Shown here in pieces: positions 9,158-21,230 of a stretch of DNA of 64,000 bases. The position numbers and the translations under genes are program-made. The notes under the pieces were generated by a model that made no database searches, had not been told where the DNA came from, and saw nothing but the letters and a program-made list of their open reading frames with translations. How positions within the stretch are numbered: the stretch's first letter is position 1; each line of letters begins with the position of its first letter. Origin of the DNA: Symbiodinium natans (lineage: Eukaryota > Sar > Dinophyceae > Suessiales > Symbiodiniaceae); the NCBI GenBank assembly GCA_905221605.1, contig CAJNDS010001846.1, positions 151,501 through 215,500 of the forward strand, read 5' to 3'.

Positions 9158-9371
9158 CTGGCTAGCCCAGCAACCATATTTGTACGCTAAACCCTAAATC
9201 TGGTCCCCAAACCCTACAAGGGAATTTAGACACTTAAAGAGGTCACGGTGTCAGTGTCAGACGGGGTCGATGCAAGGGTTTGGCGCGCAGGGGTTGGGGT
9301 TTAGTGTTTCGGGCTTCGGCTTAAGGATTCTGATCTAGGAAGAGCTCTTGTTTCAATCAAACAGATGTTGC

Positions 9372-9446
9372 TCGTGCACTTGCTACGAAGTCCACATAGG
9401 ACCCCTGACCCGGGAGTGGGGCGTAGCAACACGTTCGACCCTCTCT
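9372..9446 (-). CDS. Probable exon: REGRTCCYAPLPGQGSYVDF
   Basis: 25 codons, acceptor GTGCAG|AGA, donor CGA|GCAACA, phase 0 at both ends. Unknown function. Confidence 0.42.
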
Positions 9447-10195
9447 CTGCACCCTTATGGCCAGACCTCCTACCACCCAGACCTCGCAAAACCTCTTAGT
9501 TAAGGAAGATCCCCCCCCAAATCATAGTAGGACACTTAACAAAACTACAGGGATTTTCATTCCTTAATTAAGGGATTCCTTGCTCAGACGATGCAACCCA
9601 AGACCTAAATCTGGAGAACTGGCACGATGTGTGTGTGTGTGTAACATATGTATCTATTCATACACTCAATCAATCTTTTCATATTAAGATGTATACATAT
9701 TCCTGTTACAGATATACACATATATATATATATACATACCCATAAGCACTCTTCCAACCATCATACAAACAAACCCCTAGCCTATGCTCTAAACACCTGC
9801 AGCTAGACACACCCTGCTTGGGCCTTGCAGGGACTGCCCAGAGAGCCCAACACCCTCAATTCAGGGAACACGCCTTAATTCATATAATCCCCTCCCCCCA
9901 ATGTTAAGCCCCCCACCTACCCCCTAATATTAAATGCTTCCCCATTAAGCGCTTAGGGCTTTTGGGTTTAGCGTTAAAGGGAACATGCCTTGATTCACAT
10001 ACGCGATACGTCTCTGACCGACGTACAGGGGCCCCATAGGATTACTAGACGGAATAAACTGTCCACCCTCCTCTCCCCCAAAAAAGTCAGGGGCCCTTAT
10101 TAGGATTCCCATCATAACTCCAAACACTCCCCCAAACCCTAAACCTGTTTCTATTACAATCATACAGACCCTGAGAGGATGACGCTGGTAGTTTT

Positions 10196-10264
10196 CTAGG
10201 CTCCGCCGAGCGTCCGCAGCATCACTTTCACGACATTGGCGAAGGGCTCCACTCTCTGCCGGAT
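10196..10264 (-). CDS. Probable 3' exon: IRQRVEPFANVVKVMLRTLG, then stop
   Basis: Acceptor GGGCAG|ATC. 22 codons then TAG. May be the true C-terminus of a gene running from about 12.9 kb, or an internal exon spliced before the stop at GTC|GTGAAA. Amphipathic helix character. Confidence 0.52.
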   Translation of the reverse strand: MRQRVEPFANVVKVMLRTLGGA

Positions 10265-10500
10265 CTGCCCAGGGTTTAGGGTTTAGAGCGGCTTAGTGCT
10301 TAGGATGTGGGACTTAAGATCTAGGGTCTTGGAGGAAAAGAACTGCAGGGCTTTGGAGGTTCCAGCGTGGTAGGGTTTTCGATTTGGGGCTGTGTGTTTT
10401 GGGGGGGTTAAGACCTTCATGTGACTTTATGGGGTATTCGGTACTCAGGGTGTCTGGTCTCTTTTTTCGAAGTCGGAAGACTCGCGGAGGCTCCTGGGAC

Positions 10501-10560
10501 GGGTGAGTTCAGACGCCTGAACCACGTGTCAGCATGGTACAGCTTGCGAACGGGTTCGTC
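10501..10560 (-). CDS. Exon: DEPVRKLYHADTWFRRLNSP
   Basis: 20 codons, acceptor GCTCAG|GAC, donor CCC|GTCCCA, phase 0 both ends; continuous with 10603-10675 upstream and 10196-10264 downstream. Confidence 0.6.
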
Positions 10561-10602
10561 CTGAGCCCTAACCCTAAACCTTAAGCCCTAGCACAAAGGG
10601 TC

Positions 10603-10675
10603 AGACGCTCGCCTTAGAAACTCGTATGCAGCTTCGTAGTGGCGTCGGTTTAGGATTTGGGAGAAAGCGGACCAG
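10603..10675 (-). CDS. Exon: WSAFSQILNRRHYEAAYEFL
   Basis: 24 codons plus one carried base, acceptor TTCAG|CTG, GA donor TCT|GACCCT. Strong protein-like composition; helical. Phases match both neighbours. No domain name assigned. Confidence 0.58.
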
Positions 10676-10903
10676 CTGAACCTATGAACGTAAAGCTCTA
10701 AAGGCTCTAAGCCCTACCCTAGATACCCAAGCCCAATGGGCCCTAGACTGGCCCTAGAACAATCTCACCCTAATTTTGCGCCATTGTACCCACACAAAAG
10801 GAACTCACAACCTACAGCGCACGAGAATGTCGATCGCACGAGAATGTCGATCAGCTCGTAGAGATCCTAAGACGCCGTTAGGGGCTTCAGGCTCAAAGGG
10901 CTC

Positions 10904-10990
10904 GGGGTTTCGGGCGGGCAAGCAAACGCCAAGATTGCCTCCTCCTCCGTGATGTCTTTGTAAAGACCACCGCACCATAGTCTATAGCGC
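10904..10990 (-). CDS. Exon: GGLYKDITEEEAILAFA
   Basis: 28 codons with one base in and two out: acceptor ACTCAG|GCG, GA donor ACCCC|GAGCCC. Reads RYRLWCGGLYKDITEEEAIL and onward. The shadow frame here (GLHDSGAIDYG) is also open. Confidence 0.52.
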
Positions 10991-11082
10991 CTGAGTCGTG
11001 CAGGCCCCTGCTACCCAGCCCAATGGCGCAAATTGACGGCAAAGGAAGTAAAAGCGCGTGTAGTAGAAGAAGTCTAGCAGTA

Positions 11083-11310
11083 GTAGCAGTAGCAGCCGGA
11101 GCAGCCGGAGCAGCCGGAGCAGCCGGAGCAGCCGGAGCAGCCGGAGCAGCCGGAGCAGCAGGAGCAGCAGGAGCAGCAGGAGCAGCAGGAGCAGCAGGAG
11201 CAGCAGGAGCAGCAGGAGCAGCAGGAGCAGCAGGAGCAACAGGAGCAGCAGGAGCAGCAGGAGCAGCAGGAGCAGCAGGAGCAGCAGGAGCAGCAGCAGC
11301 AGCAGCAGCG
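11083..11310 (+). repeat. GCAGCCGGA / GCAGCAGGA 9-mer array
   Basis: Seven GCAGCCGGA units give way to about 15 GCAGCAGGA units, then plain GCA. The Ala-Gly and Ala-Pro ORFs across it on both strands are artefacts. Confidence 0.9.
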
Positions 11311-11349
11311 GCGATAGAGGCAGAAGTAGTAAAAGTAAAAAAGAAGAAA

Positions 11350-11397
11350 GAAGTTGTTGTAGTTGTGGTGGTAGTAGTAGTCGTAGTCGTAGTAGTC

Positions 11398-11479
<82 letters not shown>

Positions 11480-11490
11480 CAGTAGCAGCA
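11350..11490 (+). repeat. GTA trinucleotide array
   Basis: About 40 GTA triplets with a few GTC interruptions, abutting the 9-mer array. Confidence 0.92.
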
Positions 11491-11775
11491 TTAGTATTAG
11501 GACTGGTAGGAGGAAGCCCCAGGGCAAAACCCACTCAACACGCTGGCTTAACTTTCCAGTTCCCCTTGACGGCCACGCTGGGATGGAGGGTTGAGGCCCA
11601 CGAATCCTCCCAAGATCCTAGACACTCAGCCCCTGAAGCCCGAAGCCCAGTTTCGGGCTCAACCGGTCTGAGGGTTTCAGGATGTAGGGTTTAGGGGCTA
11701 TATAGGGTTTTTGGGCCCAAAAACAAACCCTAAACAAACCCTAAGCCATAAATCCACATCTTGGGCTCCGGCAAC

Positions 11776-11807
11776 GGCCCGGGAGATCCCTCACGACCGG
11801 CCATGGC
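11776..11807 (-). CDS. Microexon: AMAGREGSPG
   Basis: Ten codons plus two bases, acceptor GGCAG|GCC, donor CC|GTTGCC, leading in frame into 10904-10990. The frame stays open past the donor (LPEPKMW). Confidence 0.42.
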
Positions 11808-11833
11808 CTGCCGGGCTGAAAGGTTTGGGGGGT

Positions 11834-11972
11834 TGAGGGTTTAGGGCTTATTTAGGGTTTAGGGCTTCAGGGTTTTATTTAGGGTTTAGGGCTTGTTTAG
11901 GGTTTAGGGTTTAGGGTTTAGGGTTTCGGGTTTAGGGTTTATTTAGGGTTTATCTAGGGTTCAGGGTTTAGG
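11834..11972 (+). repeat. TTTAGGG block with TTTATTTAGGG variants
   Basis: Heptamers interrupted four times by an extra TTTA. Confidence 0.85.
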
Positions 11973-12189
11973 GCTTGGGGGGAGTAACCATACTACAAGA
12001 AGGGCACCCTTGTGGGGGTTGGTTCCTTCACACGGGGGACCTTGAACCAAAAAAAGGGCAAAGGGCACCACTAGGCTACCAAGGCTTGAGGTTCAGGGTT
12101 GCCCTAAACCCTAAACCCTAAACCCTAAACCCTAAACCCTAAACCCTAAACCCTAAACCAGTTTTAGAGTTTGGGGTTTAGGGCTCAGG

Positions 12190-12290
12190 GCTTTCGAGGG
12201 CTCAGGGAATTTTGTGCTCGGGGGTGTTGTGATGCAGCCCAAACATCCCTCAAGCCCGAACTCCGTCAACCCTGAACCGAAGGGACTAAA
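12190..12290 (-). CDS. Possible exon: PFGSGLTEFGLEGCLGCITT
   Basis: Open minus frame behind a TTTAG|TCC acceptor. Boundaries and function unknown; Gly-rich. Confidence 0.25.
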
Positions 12291-12808
12291 GGAGGGAGGG
12301 GCCTTATAAGGCACCTTAGGGGTTATTTGGGGCTTATTTAGGGGCCACTTAGGCATATAGGTACTATGGGGCTTTCCTTACACCCCTTGAAATACCCTAA
12401 ACCCCAGACTCCAAAACTAAGGCGTAAGGTGGGGCCTTTGGGGCTGCTGGAGACAGCAACATAATCATAAGGCGGTAGGAGTCAAAAAGCCAGAGGCTCT
12501 TCACCAAACCCCTAAACACTAGACCCTAAACCCTAAACCCTAGACCCGGAAACCCAGAACAACGTAAACCCTAGGCCCTACACCCGAAACAACAAACTAA
12601 CACCCTTTGAAAACATCTTTATTACTCACAGCCCGAACCTCCGCAAGCCCCCCCGCACCCCAAGCCCTTCACCCCACTGCCTGGTTTTAGGGTTTTGGGT
12701 TCCAGGTTTTCGGGTTTAGGTTTCTTGCTTAGTGCTTAGGGTTTACCTCCTAAATCCCAAACGCCTAAGCCCAAAACAAAAAGCCCCCAACCACCCCGCC
12801 TCCCCTTC

Positions 12809-12879
12809 AGACCATGCTTTGGCGAGGGCTGCGATTCGCTCGTTTTCGACAATGGGGTTACAAAGCGCTTCGATGGGGT
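12809..12879 (-). CDS. Exon: PIEALCNPIVENERIAALAK
   Basis: 23 codons plus two bases, acceptor ATGAAG|ACC, GA donor TCT|GAAGGG, compatible in phase with 11776-11807. Clear protein-like helix with AKAW at its end. The longest shadow frame (VRDNPMKTPSKRF) is less regular. Confidence 0.52.
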
Positions 12880-13462
12880 CTTCATGGGGTTGTCACGGAC
12901 ACGAAAGGGTTAGGGTTGCTCCCGAAAACTATACCCCAAACCCGAAAGCCTAAACCCTAAACCCTAAACCTGTTCCTTGCTGCCTGAAGATTCCTGTCTT
13001 AGACGCGTTTAGCTCGGGATGGCTCGGAGTTTAGGGCTTTCAGGGCTAGTGCTGGGGATCCAAGCTGGGACCAGCCTTAATCAAATGCCCCCAACTCTAA
13101 ACCTTAAACCCTAAACCCTAAGCCCTAATTAACAAGCCAGCTCTCCCATCTCATGTGTGCTGAACCGTCACAGCTGCAGTTGCGCGGGCTTCCCGCTCCG
13201 CAGACCCAACTTCATGCCAAACACGTCTTACCTCAAATAACCCCGAAACAACCCCGAAATAACCCCTAAGGTCGTCCCTCCTTTGTCCCTTGATCTTACA
13301 AATGCCTGCCATCAGCGCCTCGCCTGTCTGGGTTTCATCGCCAAGTTTTCGTGGGGGTTCCTCGTGATGTTTTTCGGGCCGATGAAATCAGGGAACCCTG
13401 CATTCAACCTCAAACCCCAAAAAACCCTAAACCTCGGATGTATGGCAGGAAGCGCACTAGTT

Positions 13463-13560
13463 CTAGGTTGGCCCCTAAAGCCCTCCGAAAGATATTCCTG
13501 AATATGATCCTCTTAAACCCAAATAAGGGAAAATATAAAATGTCCCAAGGGCCTACCTAG
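13463..13560. mobile_element. MITE family 4 copy
   Basis: Terminal inverted repeats TAGGTTGGCCC / GGGCCTACCTA. About 95% identical by eye to the copy at 23941-24036 over its whole length. Confidence 0.75.
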
Positions 13561-13668
13561 AGTTTCATCAGCAAGCGGAGTGGGAGTTGGGTTCGATTCT
13601 TGCCCCCGCGAACTAGCAGGCGCAGGCTTCCATGAATCGCCTTGTGCTTAGCACTCCGTTTCTGCCAC

Positions 13669-13770
13669 TATAGGGGCCTCAATAATTCGAACAGTGTTTT
13701 GGTTGTTTTTTGGTATATTTGTAAAGGGACTAAAAGGGAATATTATTAGCAATTGTTCCGACACCTATAT
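13669..13770. mobile_element. MITE family 3 copy a
   Basis: Begins tataggggcctcaataattc and ends gcaattgttccgacacctata, an imperfect inverted repeat shared by five other copies. Confidence 0.62.
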
Positions 13771-14357
13771 TACGACTGCCCCACGCTGCGCATGCGGAAG
13801 CCTGCAGTCACGGTTGGGAACCCTTGGGCTATGCCAGCGGAAGCGACATGAGAGGGGATTCCGTCATCAGGGTTTTGGGGCTTGGGGTTTACGAAGTCTA
13901 GGGGTCAGGCTCCTTACAGGGCCTGGAACTTACTGGCTGATTGTTTTTTGGGGTGGAAGAAATTTCATCGTTGGATATTCTTCAAGAACTCAGATAGCAC
14001 GCAAAGAGGTAAAAGGTTCCAGCAAACTCCATAAAGTTGGAACATGGTTTACGGGCGATTAGTGCTGGGATTTCCTTTAGTGACTCTCTTGAGATAAAAG
14101 GAGAATCTGTAAACGCTACCTACATACCACATCACCCTAAACCCTAAACCCTGAACCCTACACCCTAAACCCGAAACCCTGAACCCAGAGCCCTCAACCC
14201 AAAGGGGTGCGGGTGCGGTCTTGTATGGGTCCGGCCCTGAATTATACGATACCGTTTTGGTCTTAGGTTTAGGGTTTAGGGTTTAAGGTTTGGCGTTTAG
14301 GGTTGGTTTGGGGTTCAGCGGTTTATGTAAGGTTGAACGTCCCAGGCTCGTGCTCAC

Positions 14358-14394
14358 CTTTTTGTCACGCAGGCCCAGGCGCTCCAGCGAAAAG
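14358..14394 (-). CDS. Microexon: FSLERLGLRDKK
   Basis: 12 codons plus one base, acceptor GCTTAG|CTT, canonical donor AAG|GTGAGC. Confidence 0.5.
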
Positions 14395-14894
14395 CTAAGC
14401 ACCTAAGCCTGCAATATGCGCAGGCTAGCTACTCAACCCAACCCTGTTAGGGTTCATGGTGTGGGGCATAGGGTCAGCGCTCAAGCTCCCCCCCCATAAA
14501 GCTGAACCTGAAACCGACGGGACTCGTAAAGCATCACTACACCCATAGTCCCATCTAAGGAGGAAACCCTGGCGATTTGTTGGGCAACCCGCCTTCCTCC
14601 CCCACCTTCCACAAAAAACACACACACACACACACACACGCACTTCTGAACCCGAAGATCCTAAACCAAAAGTTCCTCAAACCCCTCGAGGCTTGAAGCC
14701 CTAAACCCTTCAACCCCTAAGAACCCGAACACCCCTTAGGAACCCTGAGATGCACACAAGCCCCAGAAATCCCAAACCCTATGCCGTTGCGTGCCTAAAC
14801 GTCCACACGGGGGATCTCTAAGACTGAGGAGTCTCTAGGGTTGCATAGGCCCATTAGGTCAACACCCCCAAACCTATACGACTCCCTGTCTCAC

Positions 14895-14946
14895 CGCGGG
14901 GGGCCGTGGTTGTGGGCCTGCCGATGTTCGGCGACGAAGGTTGGGG
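14895..14946 (-). CDS. Microexon: PQPSSPNIGRPTTTAPR
   Basis: 17 codons plus one base, acceptor CTCAAG|CCC, canonical donor G|GTGAGA. Pro/Ser/Thr-rich linker. Confidence 0.45.
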
Positions 14947-15331
14947 CTTGAGCTTTGGATCTAGGGATTCAAGGCGTAAAGTTTAAGACCCTAAGCCCTA
15001 AACCCTAAACCCTAAACCGTGTGAGGCGGACTTTCGGGCTAGGGTTTAAGTGCTTTAGGCGCTTGTGCACCGTCTAGGTTGAAGGTTTGGGGTCTCGGGC
15101 CTAGGGGCGTGCGATGAATTCTGATCTTCTTCTTGCTCTTTGTTCTTCTTGACCGTGCACACATGTATTGAAATTAAGATCTACAAAAGCACCATACTAC
15201 TACTAGCATCATGTCAGAGGGAAATAATAAGAAAACAGAAAATAGAATACTAAAAGGAGGAAACAAAATGTATTATGAGAAGAAAAAACCAAATAATTCC
15301 AGAAAATAATGAAACTAGTTGCTACACTACC

Positions 15332-15515
<184 letters not shown>

Positions 15516-16249
15516 TTTTTGCCTCTCGCAGTCGTAGACTGTTGTCCCGTCTCTTCACCTGCAAGGTTTTTTCCACCTCCTCTGAGGTTTGGCACTCACC
15601 TCCTCTGAGGTTTTTCTACAGCACGTATTGCGCTGTCACCTCCACTGAGGTTTTGACCCCTTCTACCGGCGGAAGCCCTCATCCTCAGAAAGTGCACAAC
15701 TTAAACGCTCACTTCTCGGGATGTTGAAGGAGGGCCCTGTCAGGTAGCAAAATGCCGACGTGCTTGGTTGGCGTCAGCACCAAAACACCCTGTCTTACCA
15801 GGGCTTTGAAGTAGGTTGTACCCACCTCATTGCTGTGAAGTCGCTGGCAAATGCGACCCAGGATACGCTCAACATGACCACACGAGGTCCTCAAAATGCG
15901 TTCCACAAAGAGGTTTTTTGAACAATCCAAATTCCTGCGACTGCAGGATCTTTCCTGGGTTTGTACACCCCCAAGCGGTGGCTCCACTACAGCAAACCTT
16001 CTGGGTACCCGGCCTCATCAAGACGTCCCCTTGCGTGGGGTCGTCCATCAGCACGCCCAACTACTACTACTAGGAGGCGTCGGTACCATTCGCGACGGTG
16101 CTTTTCCTTGGATTCCTAGCGCTAAAACCTAGGTTTCGCGCACATTCCAGGCTCCAGTGCCCCTTCCTCTCTTCTTCTTGCTACATGTGCTTGCACCGTA
16201 CGCCTTGCCAGTTTGGGTTTGGGGCTGTTAAACTGAAACATCGGTATTT

Positions 16250-16570
16250 ACGACACTTCGTGGCTTCTTTGCGTGCGAATGGCCAGAGCATCCATGTCCG
16301 CACGATGATAACGTCCGTGTTACCAGAACATCCATGTCCGCGCGATGATAACGTTTGTGTGATCACTGCGTGCGCATGGCCAGAGCATCCATGTCCGCAC
16401 GATGATAACCTCCATGCAAAAACATCGGTATTTGCGACACTTCGTGGCTTCACGGCGTGCGAATGGCCAGAGCATCCATGTCCGCACGACGACAACGTCC
16501 CTGTTACCAGAGCATTTATGTCCGCACGATGATAACGTCCGTGTTACCAGAGCATCCATGTCCGCCTGAG
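16250..16570 (-). repeat. Degenerate 40-bp repeat family A
   Basis: Five or more tandem imperfect copies of CCAGAGCATCCATGTCCGCA followed by CGATGATAACGTCCGTGTTA. The 144-aa plus ORF (repeated EHPCPHDDN) and the minus ORFs are translations of the repeat. Related units lie inverted at 56440-56600. Confidence 0.8.
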
Positions 16571-16728
16571 TCCAGCACTGAACTCCGCTCAGTGTCTTCC
16601 ACGTCAAAAAAAAACAAGATAAGAGGAACTCTGCCAATCACCTGCCATCAGCTGAAAACAGTGTAAAACGCACGCTTTTCCTCCCACTCCTGCGCAACCA
16701 ACACACCGTCGCGCACATAGCCAGCGCG

Positions 16729-17030
<302 letters not shown>

Positions 17031-17309
17031 TTGTTGGAGGGAAATGCAAGAACTCATGGCGCGCCCAACAAAAGGCGCGTCCATCATCTTGGCACTCAGA
17101 TGGAAGAGCGACAAAGCCGGTTGCTCATAGCAGCTGCGAGCTCCAACGGCAGCAGTGAAGAACCCCAGCTCGCGCTCCCACTCATCGGCTAAAACATAGA
17201 GCAACAATCCACTAATATGGACTAGCAAGAACAGTAAGCAATGACAAGAATCAGTCATCACTTGCGACTTCGCGTGGTCGGTGGCAGCATCTCCGCACTC
17301 GCTCCTCAA

Positions 17310-17612
17310 AAAGCAAGTTTGGCTTCTACCGGAAACAAGGCAACACCCTTGTGCGTGCCAACCTCTTTGTGTCTCTGCATGACAAGAGGCAGATCTTTCC
17401 AAGAGCCAACAGGAGCAGAAAAGCGAAGGCTCCAGCTTGAGGCCTTGACTAGCAGCAAGGGCAAACATTCTTTGAAGAGAGATCGGACGAAACAGAACTT
17501 GCACATGTGTAAAGCACGGGGGCTCCGGATCTTGCCACCCATGGTGGATACATCGTCCAGTGACCAGATCTTCTGGTCGCAGAGGCCGCTCGTCAACCCA
17601 ACCTGCAAAGGG
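17310..17612 (-). CDS. Possible exon, unknown protein
   Basis: Behind acceptor TTTGCAG|GTT two frames are open for about 100 codons. One reads VGLTSGLCDQKIWSLDDVST, the other GWVDERPLRPEDLVTGRCIH. Neither shows a known domain. Kept because of frame length outside the repeats and the good acceptor. Confidence 0.28.
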
Positions 17613-17699
17613 TAAGAGTGGCCACTGGTCACAGTCAGGTGCTAAACTGTTTGAGGTATTAAAACTAGTTAAACTGATTTTTTCAAGCAAAACCAGACA

Positions 17700-19860
17700 A
17701 ATGAAATAGGACTGGTGTGACCCTGTTTAAGTGAAAACCTAGACCCTGAGTGGACCCCGGAGATTTCACCCTCTTTGAATAGATCGCAAGAATTTAAAAA
17801 TATAAATACCGTGAGTGATATATCTGAGGTCAATTCTCTTGCTTAGAAAACTTGCTCTTGCTTAAAATACTTGAACTATGTAGATGGGCCAGATAACTTA
17901 CAGAAGCTAATTGTCTCGTTTTTAACTACTTGGCTTTTTTGGACTGGTCATCTACAATGTGGTTTCATAAGGCTAGCAGTAGGCATCCCTGGGCATCCCA
18001 TGGCCTGAGTGTTTGCACGTACTCACAAGAACAACGGCGATAACAAGAACCTCATAGCGCTGTCGCCTCTTTAATTGGGGACTAAACTTCTTTCGTGCTT
18101 GAAACTTGGACGTCCTTCTTGATAAACTTTATAGATAGGGAAAACCCACGGCGAGGGGCGTGTTTTTGCACTTCGATGGTAGCAGACATTTCTTTCGCGG
18201 TCCATGTTGGCATGTTGTGCGAGAACCTGTCAGTGTACTGAGCGTCTGAGGCCCAAGCACGGCCTGGAGTGTGTCAGCTTCTTGGCGCTCTGCCTTCTGG
18301 CAGAAACAAGAAGGCAGCACAACGATTGCAGCAAGACGACCGAGACATGATTTTGATCTTGGCCTGTTCCACCAAGTAATAGAGATTGTGAAGAGAATAT
18401 AATTAGTGCGTCTGTAAATGAACGAAGTGAGTGCACGAAACGTACGAATTATATTAACAGCACAACAACCCTTTTAAAAGTAGTAAGTTACAAGGACACG
18501 CGTGAATTTACTATTTTAATTGGGGCTTTTTGGCGAACGAAACATGCCAAGGAAAAAACCAGGGTTTCGAAGTGTTCCTGCGTCTGGATCTTGGAGAGCT
18601 AAAGCCCTATTTGAAATTTAACATACTAAATTATAAGGATCTCCGTGACGCATGAATTGTAGTATATTTAAACGGGCTTTTGGGGAGCTAGACCGCTATC
18701 ATCCTATTCATGTGTCAGAGAGTGAGAGATAGGGCCTTAACGAGGATATGAACGTCACCAGCGCTTGAATGTTGGATTATAAGGCGTGAACGGGCCTATA
18801 ATTACATTCATACTGGCCCGTACAGTATCATCCTGTTCTCGCTTTCGAAAAGACCAATTAAAATTCTATTAGAAGGCAAGGAATGCAATGACACGCGCTT
18901 AACATATTTTTTGGGTTTTTCCCGTGAGCTAACTTTAAGTCTTTTATTGTGCTCACGGGGTAACAACATAATATTAATAGTGTTCATAGTATTCCTGTTG
19001 TTCACATTATTCATGCGGTGCATGCGCTACATTCATTTCATTCACTTCACTTATAGCCGCATTAATAATGTATGAACGAAGTGTGAAGAGAACAGCAGTA
19101 TTATAATTACAAACGAATGTAGTGAGTGCGTGAATGTAATAATGTTGTGAACGAAACCACTAAATGCACTAAAATATACCACTTTTCTAGTATCTTTCAT
19201 GTCTTACTTCTAATGTTTACTGGTGATGGTTACGTTCGTGCATTCATTACGTTTATTTCGTTCACTTTGTTCATTCATAAACTAGTTCATTTACCTGTAG
19301 GAGACATAAGAGATAGAGTGAAGATATTATACTGGCGGATTAAGAGAATTCATGAGCGCCGGAATATTATTATTGTTGAGGCTTTTTGTAACGCAAAGCG
19401 TGCGGCTCTTACCTTTGCATTATAATTATTAGCCCGAAAGATCATATTGATAGGGGAGCAAAGGACATGGGCTTTTCCTTGAGACCCAACCTCTGTTTCC
19501 AAGCCACTAAGAAAGCAATGTAATCGTATTAAAAGGGGCAAGTTCACGCGCAGGAGCACAAGAGAAACGAGAGGTCAATTGTTATGAATTTTGTACGTAG
19601 TTGAGGCCGATTTCAGGACAACCAACTTCCGAAAAAAAAGTTCTTGCTTCAATACGTCGAAAAGAACGCCACACACACACAGAGGAGAGGTCTTTTCTTT
19701 TTGTAAAGTAGTTTTTGGCACACCTATCGCTTAAAGTTTGGAGTCACGTGGTTTTGGTACACCTTTCCCTTGAAGTTGGATTTTTGAAAGAAAATCAGAA
19801 CATGTGTGCACAAATAACTCTCGGAATTATTCAGTTTTCAATTTAAAACAGTCAAAGGCG
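17700..19860. other. AT-rich stretch without recognised genes
   Basis: No heptamers, no convincing exon. Contains many gaacga/cattcattc words and short open frames without protein character. Confidence 0.5.
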
Positions 19861-20000
19861 GGGGTTTAGGGTTTGAGTGCCTTAAGGGGCCTGGCGTTTA
19901 GGGTTTCAGGGCCTCCTGAAGTTTAGGGTTTCTGGGCTTCAGGCCTGGGGGTTTGGGCTTCACGGCCTCAGGGCCTGGGGTTGAGGGTTTCAGGGGTTTA

Positions 20001-20130
20001 GGGTTACGGGCTTAGGGGTTTAGGGTTTAGGGTTTAGGGTTTAGGGTTTAGGGTTTAGGGTTTAGGGTTTAGGGTTTAGGGTTTAGGGTTTAGGGTTTAG
20101 GGTTTAGGGTTTAGGGTTTAGGGTTTAGGG
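20001..20130 (+). repeat. TTTAGGG array
   Basis: About 17 perfect heptamers. Confidence 0.95.
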
Positions 20131-20324
20131 CCTCAAGGCCTGGCCTTTAGGGTTTCAGGGCAGAAAGGGTTAATGAAGACCCTTGATTTTCTTAATGTTC
20201 TGGGATTCTTTTGGGCGGGTGCGCATTTTCCTGTCGCTTGAAAAGCTGCTTGACTAGTGAAAGCTAGTACATGGGCTGCTGAGCCCTAAACCCTAAACGC
20301 TAAACACGCAAAACCAAATTTAAA

Positions 20325-20396
20325 CCCTAAACCCTAAACCCTAAACCCTAAACCCTAAACCCTAAACCCTAAACCCTAAACCCTAAACCCTAACCC
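20325..20396 (-). repeat. CCCTAAA array
   Basis: Ten heptamers on the opposite strand from both neighbouring arrays; ends four bases from the KH-B exon 4 donor. Confidence 0.95.
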
Positions 20397-20399
20397 TGC

Positions 20400-20440
20400 C
20401 TCCTTGATCTTGCCCTCAATGAGTTGCTTTGCCGCCTGAC
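20400..20440 (-). CDS. KH-B exon 4 (C-terminal helix)
   Basis: Acceptor TCCCAG|GTC, donor GAG|GCAGGG. Two bases complete the conserved Gly, then QAAKQLIEGKIKE, the last helix of a KH fold. Joined to 21963-21993 it reads STVRINGQAAKQLIEGKI, a textbook KH ending. Confidence 0.75.
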
Positions 20441-20491
20441 CTGGGAGCAGGCAGAGCCCTTTCTTTGAAGCTCCTCTTCATGGTGCTGAGA

Positions 20492-20750
20492 GGGTTTAGG
20501 GTTTAGGGTTTAGGGTTTAGGGTTTAGGGTTTAGGGTTTAGGGTTTAGGGTTTAGGGTTTAGGGTTTAGGGTTTAGGGTTTAGGGTTTAGGGTTAGGTTT
20601 AGGGTTTAGGGTTTAGGGTTTAGGGTTTAGGGTTTAGGGTTTAGGGTTTAGGGTTTAGGGTTTAGGGTTTAGGGTTTAGGGTTTAGGGTTTAGGGTTTAG
20701 GGTTTAGGGTTTAGGGTTTAGGGTTTAGGGTTTAGGGTTTAGGGTTTAGG
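20492..20750 (+). repeat. TTTAGGG array, longest perfect block
   Basis: About 37 heptamers with a single TTAGG slip near 20593. Confidence 0.96.
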
Positions 20751-20846
20751 TTCACGGTACTTGTTATGAACCAATTATAACTGCACTTATAATCACTGAT
20801 GAGCCCCTTAAAGTGCCCTGATATGGATTTAAGTACACTTATCCTA
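20748..20846. mobile_element. MITE family 1 copy b, truncated
   Basis: Starts aggttcacggtacttgtta directly at the end of a heptamer array, runs through the family's inner region, and breaks off at aagtacactta. Right terminal repeat absent. Confidence 0.6.
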
Positions 20847-20987
20847 AACACTAAGCCCTAAAGCCTAAACCCTAAACCCTAAAGCCTAAACCCTTTCAGT
20901 ACAGTTAGCATTTGGTCAATGAGTACCATGCAGCCCCAAGTACGCATGGCAGCTGTGATGGGCGCTCTCTCCTCCCCCCACCCCCCG

Positions 20988-21032
<45 letters not shown>

Positions 21033-21035
21033 CTC

Positions 21036-21230
21036 CTACTTGGAGGTTCATGGTACTTATTAACCAATGCGAGTGTACTTATAGCTGTACTTATAGCTGT
21101 ACTTATAGCTGTACTTATAGCTGTACTTATAGCTGTACTTATAGCTGTACCTATAACCATATTGGGGCACTTAAGGGGCTTATAAGTACAGTTATAAGTA
21201 CAGTGAAGTACCATGAACCTCCAAAGTAGG
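21036..21230. mobile_element. MITE family 1 copy c, complete
   Basis: Terminal inverted repeats CTTGGAGGTTCATGGTACTT and AAGTACCATGAACCTCCAAAG, bordered by TA on both sides. Interior has six tandem copies of tgtacttatagc, an expansion not seen in other copies. A poly-C tract abuts on the left. Confidence 0.8.

Noticed and set aside
9080-9170. Plus-strand coding frame FWLRNWMKQNVSFAELLRTF
   Set aside because: Open and protein-like, but no plus-strand splice partners nearby; the minus reading fits adjacent exons better. Kept only as a caveat.
10893-11694. 213- and 223-aa ORFs of Thr, Leu, Ala-Gly or Val runs
   Set aside because: Translations of trinucleotide and 9-mer arrays on both strands; only the small exon at 10904-10990 has protein character.
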